This document shows, piece by piece, positions 49,401 to 58,400 of a stretch of DNA of 64,000 nucleotides. The DNA is from Nematopogon swammerdamellus. Taxonomy: Eukaryota > Arthropoda > Insecta > Lepidoptera > Adelidae. The notes beneath the pieces are model-generated. The model searched no databases. It was not told the origin of the DNA and saw only the letters and a list, made by a program, of their open reading frames with translations. Position numbers and translations under genes: made by a program. The first letter of the stretch is position 1; every line of letters starts with the position of its first letter. The stretch covers positions 12,549,741 to 12,613,740 of the forward strand of contig OX336348.1 in the NCBI GenBank assembly GCA_946902875.1, read 5' to 3'.

Positions 49401-52400
49401 AACTGCAAGCGTATCATACATATATGGGTTTTTAAATTACCGTGGTTATTAGACATTATTTTTAAAACAACACAGCTTTACTCACGGTTTTCTCCGAGCT
49501 ATGCGGCTCGGAGAAAACTGTGACATAGCTAGGAGAAAACCGTGAGTAAAGCTGTGTTGTTTTAAAATAAATGTATCACACATAGTCCACCTGGGGGGTT
49601 TTTTTTTTATTGAATCTGACACGGTTGGCTACATAACCTACAACATCCGTAATGTCAGCCCATAACACCGGGTAACTTGGTGCCACGTCAGTGCTTCCCT
49701 TTGGTCGTGCCGGCTACACTGAACTGGACGGGAAACACAAACTATTTACATAGCCGTTTCGACCGACCTTTCATTCAGTGCGTTGGTACCATCCCGTGCG
49801 GGTTAAAGCCTACCACCTAGTAATATAAGAAGGGAGTCATATCCCTTAGTCGCCTTTTACGACATACACGGGGAGAGGTTTTTTTTTCAATTTGGATGCA
49901 TCTGCATATTGTAAAGTCGTACCAACCTCCTGGTACTCGCCCATGGGTGTGAGGTAGCGCAGGATTAGCATCTGTCTCGTAGCGTCTGTCGGTGGGTACA
50001 TCTGCATATTGTAAAGTCGTACCAACCTCCTGGTACTCGCCCATGGGTGTGAGGTAGCGCAGGATTAGCATCTGTCTCGTAGCGTCTGTCGGCGGGTGCA
50101 TCTGCATATTGTAAAGTCGTACTCGCCCATGGGTGTGAGGTAGCGCAGGATTAGCATCTGTCTCGTAGCGTCTGTCGGCGGGTGCATCTGCATATTGTAA
50201 AGTCGTACCAACCTCCTGGTACTCGCCCATGGGTGTGAGGTAGCGCAGGATTAGCATCTGTCTCGTAGCGTCTGTCGGCGGGTGCATCTGCATATTGTAA
50301 AGTCGTACCAACCTCCTGGTACTCGCCCATGGGTGTGAGGTAGCGCAGGATTAGCATCTGTCTCGTAGCGTCTGTCGGTGGGTACATCTGCATATTGTAA
50401 AGTCGTACCAACCTCCTGGTACTCGCCCATGGGTGTGAGGTAGCGCAGGATTAGCATCTGTCTCGTAGCGTCTGTCGGCGGGTACATCTGCATATTGTAA
50501 AGTCGTACCAACCTCCTGGTACTCGCCCATGGGTGTGAGGTAGCGCAGGATTAGCATCTGTCTCGTAGCGTCTGTCGGCGGGTGCATCTGCATATTGTAA
50601 AGTCGTACCAACCTCCTGGTACTCGCCCATGGGTGTGAGGTAGCGCAGGATTAGCATCTGTCTCGTAGCGTCTGTCGGCGGGTGCATCTGCATATTGTAA
50701 AGTCGTACCAACCTCCTGGTACTCGCCCATGGGTGTGAGGTAGCGCAGGATTAGCATCTGTCTCGTAGCGTCTGTCGGCGGGTGCATCTGCATATTGTAA
50801 AGTCGTACCAACCTCCTGGTACTCGCCCATGGGTGTGAGGTAGCGCAGGATTAGCATCTGTCTCGTAGCGTCTGTCGGTGGGTACATCTGCATATTGTAA
50901 AGTCGTACCAACCTCCTGGTACTCGCCCATGGGTGTAAGGTAGCGCAGGATTAGCATCTGTCTCGTAGCGTCTGTCGGCGGGTACATCTGCATATTGTAA
51001 AGTCGTACCAACCTCCTGGTACTCGCCCATGGGTGTGAGGTAGCGCAGGATTAGCATCTGTCTCGTAGCGTCTGTCGGCGGGTGCATCTGCATATTGTAA
51101 AGTCGTACCAACCTCCTGGTACTCGCCCATGGGTGTGAGGTAGCGCAGGATTAGCATCTGTCTCGTAGCGTCTGTCGGCGGGTGCATCTGCATATTGTAA
51201 AGTCGTACCAACCTCTTGGTATTCGCCCATGGGTGTGAGGTAGCGCAGGATTAGCATCTGTCTCGTAGCGTCTGTCGGCGGGTGCATCTGCATATTGTAA
51301 AGTCGTACCAACCTCCTGGTACTCGCCCATGGGTGTGAGGTAGCGCAGGATTAGCATCTGTCTCGTAGCGTCTGTCGGTGGGTACATCTGCATATTGTAA
51401 AGTCGTACCAACCTCCTGGTATTCGCCCATGGGTGTGAGGTAGCGCAGGATTAGCATCTGTCTCGTAGCGTCTGTCGGCGGGTGCATCTGCATATTGTAA
51501 AGTCGTACCAACCTCCTGGTACTCGCCCATGGGTGTGAGGTAGCGCAGGATTAGAATCTGTCTCGTAGCGTCTGTCGGTGGGTGCATCTGCATATTGTAA
51601 AGTCGTACCAACCTCCTGGTATTCGCCCATGGGTGTGAGGTAGCGCAGGATTAGCATCTGTCTCGTAGCGTCTGTCGGTGGGTACATCTGCATATTGTAA
51701 AGTCGTACCAACCTCTTGGTATTCGCCCATGGGTGTGAGGTAGCACAGGATTAGCATCTGTCTCGTAGCGTCTGTCGGCGGGTGCATCTGCATATTGTAA
51801 AGTCGTACCAACCTCTTGGTATTCGCCCATGGGTGTGAGGTAGCGCAGGATTAGCATCTGTCTCGTAGCGTCTGTCGGCGGGTGCATCTGCATATTGTAA
51901 AGTCGTACCAACCTCCTGGTATTCGCCCATGGGTGTGAGGTAGCGCAGGATTAGCATCTGTCTCGTAGCGTCTGTCGGTGGGTACATCTGCATATTGTAA
52001 AGTCGTACCAACCTCCTGGTACTCGCCCATGGGTGTGAGGTAGCGCAGGATTAGCATCTGTCTCGTAGCGTCTGTCGGTGGGTGCATCTGCATATTGTAA
52101 AGTCGTACCAACCTCCTGGTACTCGCCCATGGGTGTGAGGTAGCGCAGGATTAGCATCTGTCTCGTAGCGTCTGTCGGTGGGTGCATCTGCATATCGTAA
52201 AGTCGTACCAACCTCCTGGTACTCGCCCATGGGTGTGAGGTAGCGCAGTATTAGCATCTGTCTCGTAGAGTCTGTCGGTGGGTGCATCTGCATATTGTAA
52301 AGTCGTACCAACCTCCTGGTATTCGCCCATGGGTGTGAGGTAGCGCAGGATTAGCATCTGTCTCGTAGCGTCTGTCGGCGGGTGCATCTGCATATTTCCT

Positions 52401-55400
52401 GCAACAGGACACATACATTTCATTGTCCATTTTTAATTTTATTTTATATTTTGTTAAAGGGATGAAACATGATGTATTTAACATAACTTACAAAACAACA
52501 AATAAATCACAACTTACATAAATTACCAAATTTAAAAATTACTTCAAACTCTACAATTAACAAATAAGAACTAACAAATATATTTCTAAATATTTTAACC
52601 CTACGTTTTTATTTGTTTTATTTTTTTTTTTAATACACGAGGTTACATTTTAGGTAGTACTTTTTTAGGGTTACATATTACAATTTGTCCACTCTATACT
52701 TAATCAACATGTGCTCTGCTGTTTACTCTGTCACCAAACGTATTGTTTGTTGTTGGAGATGTTTGCCTCCAAAGATACAGTGAGCTCCAGTAAGCATGTT
52801 ATCCTTTGTATAGAAACTGCATTATGCTTGTATGTATATGTTTATTTGAATTCCTGTCCAAAATGCTCTGCTTACTTGTAGATGCCCCATGGCACGTCAC
52901 CAATGACATACTGCACAGGGATCTAAACGTCCCAACCATTATGAAAGAAAGAGAAAATCCTGAAAAAATACTCATTACGCCTGGATGTGCATCCAAAACT
53001 ACTAGCGAGACATCGATGATGTACGAAGAACAGAGAAAGCTTAAAAGAATCATGCCCCAGGACCTGCTGCAGGAGGACTGAAAGACAATGGGGATGCGTT
53101 TGCACACCCCTTAAGCAAGATAGAAAAGTAAAAAAACTGACATTGAATGTCTCAACAGAGACAGATGGGGCCAGAATGAAAAAAAGAGACATAATTTTTT
53201 TATTTGTAATGAAATGACTGATATCATGGACAATGGATACAATATCATGGATGTGTATTAAAGGATGAAAAGAAAATTTTAGCAAGATGGAAGGATTAAT
53301 TTAGAAAGACTCTTTGAACTGGAAGGTGTGGAAACACAGCCTGCAGCTGGAGCTGTGAGCGACACGCCTAGTATGGATGATGTTGATGATAGAGAGATAA
53401 GTGTGGACGAGATTCAGAAAGCATTGAAATGCATGAAATTAGGTAAAGCAGCGGGATATGATAGAGTGTCGGTCGAAAAGCTGAGGGGCGGTGGTTGGGT
53501 GGGTGCAGACCTGTTGCACCGGCTCAGTAATGTAATAAGCCTTCTCAGCATTGTCGGCAAACTGTATGCAAAAGTATAGATTGAAAGAGTGTTGAATGTT
53601 ATGGAAGAAAGGATCTGGGATGTGTAAGCAGGATTTAGGAAAATCCCAAAAATATTTGGCTAAATATCAAGAGGTCTTTTGCACGTTCGTAGATCTGGAG
53701 AAGACCTATGAGAAAGTGACGAGGAATGAGTTGTGGGTAGTGTTGTCCGAGTATGGAGTAGACAGTCACTTGGTGCAAGCGCTGAAATCTCTCAAAAAGG
53801 GTTCTAGGGCTTGCAACAGGATAAACAGGGGCATACACCAGCCGGATTGACAGCTGCTTGGCCGATCTGAAAGAATATGACTGTGGTTTAAGATTGGATG
53901 AGTTATATGTGAAATGCCTCTTGTACGCCGACGATCAAGTGATACTTGCGTCGTCGGTGGGCGAGTTGCAGGACATCGTAACTGTTATGGTTGAAGCATT
54001 TAAAAGGAAGGGAATGAAAGTGAATGTAAACAAGATGAAAGTAATGGTATTGAAGAGGAATAAAATAGTGTCCGAATGTGATGTAATGATTGGGGATGAG
54101 AGGCAAGTGAACGAATTCGTATATCTGGGGAATATGATGATGGGGGATTGAAAATGTGAGTGAGATGTCAAAAATAAAATGAAAGCCGGCAATCTAGTGA
54201 AAAAATTCATCAAAAAAATTTCATTCCATTAAGCTCCGTGAATGATGATGTTGTCCGTGAGCTGCGTACCTATGACGTAGGTCTCCATCTCGGCCCAGCT
54301 GGAGTTGGAGGAGTTCTCGTGGTGCACGGAGGCCGCGTGCGAGGCGGGCGGCGGCGCCGGCGGCCGGGGAGGAGGCGACATCATGCCCCAACGCTCCGGC
54401 GAACCACCATTCACTTTAACCAATACAAACTTTTTTTTTATTACAAACATTGAATATTAGCATATTCTATTTAGATTAGTATATAGAAGTTGTTTAATTT
54501 AAATCAACGCTAAAGACTTCAATGTGCTATTTTGTTCGATTCAGTTCTGTAAAGCCAGAAAGTCCAATGGGAAAATGTTGAACGCATTCCGTGCCCATCT
54601 CAGTCAGTCACTGTACTGCTGGACATACGCCTCTCCTATTTTCCTCCAGCTGGGGAGCTGGAGAGGCCGTGGCTGGGAGGCCGTGGTGGGGGGGGGGGGG
54701 GGGGGGCGCGGCCTTCAGCGGTACGTAACCAATGCTTTCCGGCGACGTACGTCACTATAGTTCGATACGCGTGACAGATGTCAGAGTGACATTTCTTTAT
54801 ATGCGTGACAGATGTCAGAGTGACATTACAACAAAGTAAAAAAATACGGAACTTCATGCGAGGTGTTCTCGATGACATCTGTCACGCGTATCAAGCTATA
54901 TTTTACGAACTATACCCATCTATTTCCTCCCAAATGCAGCCTGGCGTCTTTAAAAAGGGTGTGAATTTTGTAATTGAAGACATCAGGTGACAAAGGTGCT
55001 TTGTAACAAAAACCAAAAGCTGAGAAAAATGAAGTCAAAGTCTATGGTTCACCTACAATTTCGTGTACATAACACCTTCACTACTTGAATAACTCCTATT
55101 TCCGTCGTGATTTCGGATTTTCTGTCAGTGACACATGAATAATAGGCACATAACATAACACCTTCATCTACAGTAAAAAAATGCAATTCTAAATGAAAGC
55201 CGCAGTTGCACTCCGGGAGTGCCGGCAGAAGTGAAAACTTTTGTATTTCCGAAAATAATTCTTAAAATAATTCTTAGGAGGTTGTAAAACTAAACACCCT
55301 AAAAAAAAAATTTATGAAAAAAAAAGGTTAAATTTAGTAGAACGGACAGACATGCATTTGTTACGGAACCCTACATTCATTTTGCAGAACTTAGTAGAAT

Positions 55401-58400
55401 GGACAGAAATAAACGTGTTACAGAACCCTACTTTTATTATTATAAAATAACCGTCGGAGGACCTTGGTTGAAAATTTTAAAATTTAGTACAACGGACAGA
55501 CATGCATTTGTTCCGGAACCCTACATTCATTTTGAATTGATTATCGACCAAACGAATATCGGATTTCCACTGTCACTGAGAGACGAACAGAATTGATCCC
55601 GAGCCATCGTAACTTAACCCTTAATGCAATGTCTTAAGGTTGCATTAAAACTAAATCTCGCTTTTCGAGATCTGTCGCGAGTCTAACATTTTTTACCCAT
55701 CTAAAAAAGTGCCAAGCGCCGCTAAAGAAGTTTTCACTTCAAAAATGTTACATAGTACCTTCGTCCACTCACGTCTTCAATTATGGCCGGAACGTGCGCT
55801 TTTGCTCCTCTGACTCAGCCACCCCATACATCATTACATAAAAAAAAAAATCTGTCTCTAATTTATACACGGCAGTTGTCATGCATACCGTCACAGATTA
55901 CTTAATAGTTACTTCGTAACAGATAAATCACTCCATAGAAAAAGTTCCATACCTTCGGCTTTATTAGCCTACGGTTTCACGTCGCCAATCGCTGCGTGCG
56001 AAAATGTACCTAAACGATCGAGTGTAAAGTGATTATTGCTTTGCAGCCGCGCGCAGTTGCGTGGGCGAGCGTGTAGGTATGCGTCGCGCGGCTGTTGAAT
56101 TTCCACTGAATTAGTCCGCCAGCGGTGCACCGGGCGGTAGGTAGTTGGCGCGCGCCACATAGAGTGCGTGAGGCCTGATACCGAGCTATAGTGGAACTAT
56201 ACCACGCTGTCATCCTCGGTAGCTCAGTGGTGCGGTCGGTCGACTGTCGGTCGGATCATAAGCACACCTGGGCGCGGTCAGTGGATGGATGGGTGACCGC
56301 TCGACCTTTGGAGGCTAACCGTGGTTCCGAGTCCACGTAAGTAAAACTTGATATTTATTTTTTATTTATTTATTTATTTATTTTAAACACTGACAGCTAA
56401 CAGCTGGTGCGTGTATTCCGTTTATTAATTTATGAGTGCACTTGTATTGTTTTTAAGTATTTTTGTTTGTTTGTTTTTTGTTTTGTTTTGTTTTTTTTGT
56501 CTAATTGGTTTTTTAAAGAATTAACCGAGGGGGCGCTGACGGTGTCCTCAGATAATTTGTTCCAGGCCCTTACGACCCGTTGCGTCAGAAAATGCTTCTT
56601 GGGGTTGGTTCTATGTGTTGGCCATTTTAGTTTTAATGAGTGACCGCGAAGACGTTCTTCAGTGCTCCTTTCGTACATTGACTGTAGACTTGGTACATCG
56701 TAGCATTCTTTTAGGATTTTATAGGTTTCTATAATGTCTCCTCGTTGTCTCCTTTCCTCAAGAGTTGTTAATCCCAGTGCCTGTAAGCGATCTTCATATG
56801 TTTTATTTTTAATTGATGATACCATCTTTGTTGCTCGTCGCTGTACTCTCTCTAGTAGCTCAATATCTTTTTTAAAATATGGACTCCAAATTTGGTAGCC
56901 ATATTCAAGTAGTGGTCTTATATATGTCTTGTAGAGTTTCATAAACAGTTCTGCGGTGATGGAGGAGAAGGCTTTCCTTATTGTATAGAGAAGTGAATTT
57001 GCTCTCTTCACTAGCTGAATTATGTGCGCTTCCCATTTTAGATCTTCTGATATCACGACTCCTAAATCCTTTTGCGACTTAACTGGTTGTATTTGGTTTC
57101 CACCAATGTTGTATGAGAGCTTTGGGTTTTTAGACCCTATGTAGATATATTTGAGTATTAAATTAACGATGGCACTATACACCAGATATAATATATATAT
57201 ATAAATAGGCAGAGAGGTCAGATTCTTCCAGTATTCATGTTATACTGTAAATATTAATGCTCTTGTGAGCGAGAGTTAATTATTTGTAAGTTACTATAAT
57301 ACACGACCAGTGGCGGCTGGTGACTTCAGTGACCAGTAGTGCGCTAAGTACCTACCTACTTAAATACCAAATTTCCCAACACATTCCCGTCATGTTATTT
57401 TAAGATCGGGACTTCCGAATTTTTTAAACGCCTGCGTTTTACTATGTAAGTACCTAGTATGAATATTCTCAAGACACTCAATGAGTTTAAAAAAACAAGA
57501 AAAAAAAATCCAAACAAGTTTTTTAACTTATTTTTAGTACCTTTATGAATACACCCCATAGACCACAACACTACTGCAGCTTTCAAAAAGAAAACAGTCC
57601 AAAAATACTTGAAAAAAAATAAATAAAAATAAAAGCATTTGAAAGTACGAATTGAACCCGGGATCACCTGATTGTAAAGCCTTGCCTTTAACGCTTAGGC
57701 AAATATCGGCACCACCAAAGAGTTTGTATTACGTCGCTGCGCTCCTTAAAGGAGCGCAGCGACGTAATACAAACTCTTTGGGCACCACTTAATTCACAGT
57801 ATCACGTGACAGAAAGCACAAAACCTAACCATATCCCATTTTTAAATATTCGCGCGCTAACGGGTATGTGACATCACATGACAGCGCTCTGACTCTAGGT
57901 AGACGGCAAAGAGTTTGTAAGACGGACTTGTGCAAAACGAATCGCTCGCGACGCGACGTGTCGCACGCGCGGTTATTCACGATATAGCGTCCTTGTTTGG
58001 CGCTCGTGGGCCGCACGCAGAACTCCTTTCGGCCCATACTGTTTCTATGAAGTATCTTCTGTCTCACGCGCCAGCGGTGTTTTGCCGATCCCCATACATT
58101 CAGTATGGGAGACCCGCGTGCGATTTATATTCCGCACGGCGCGCGCGTTTACTCGCAAAAACGTGCCTTGTGATCTTTAAAATAAGGTCGAATTCACATT
58201 CGTATTTATTTGGAGTACGATGTTTATGGTTTTAATGTAGTATGTTGTAAGGTATTATTTATTTTGAGTGAAGTGAAGACTTCTCGTGGTATGGTAGTGC
58301 GGCGCACGAGCGCACTTTAGGACCAGCCGCCAGTGTACACGACATATCCAAGCATAGGTTACCTACCTAGCGATGAAATTATACAATAAACAATTAAGAA

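Noticed and set aside
49899..52398. Direct repeats resembling a CRISPR array
   Set aside because: Units are contiguous with no unique spacers, and each contains a DCAF1 exon; the genome is eukaryotic.
49817..52484. Ladder of 86-codon reading frames every 100 bp
   Set aside because: They are the same frameshifting read-through of the E3 tandem array; no conserved protein beyond the E3 codons.
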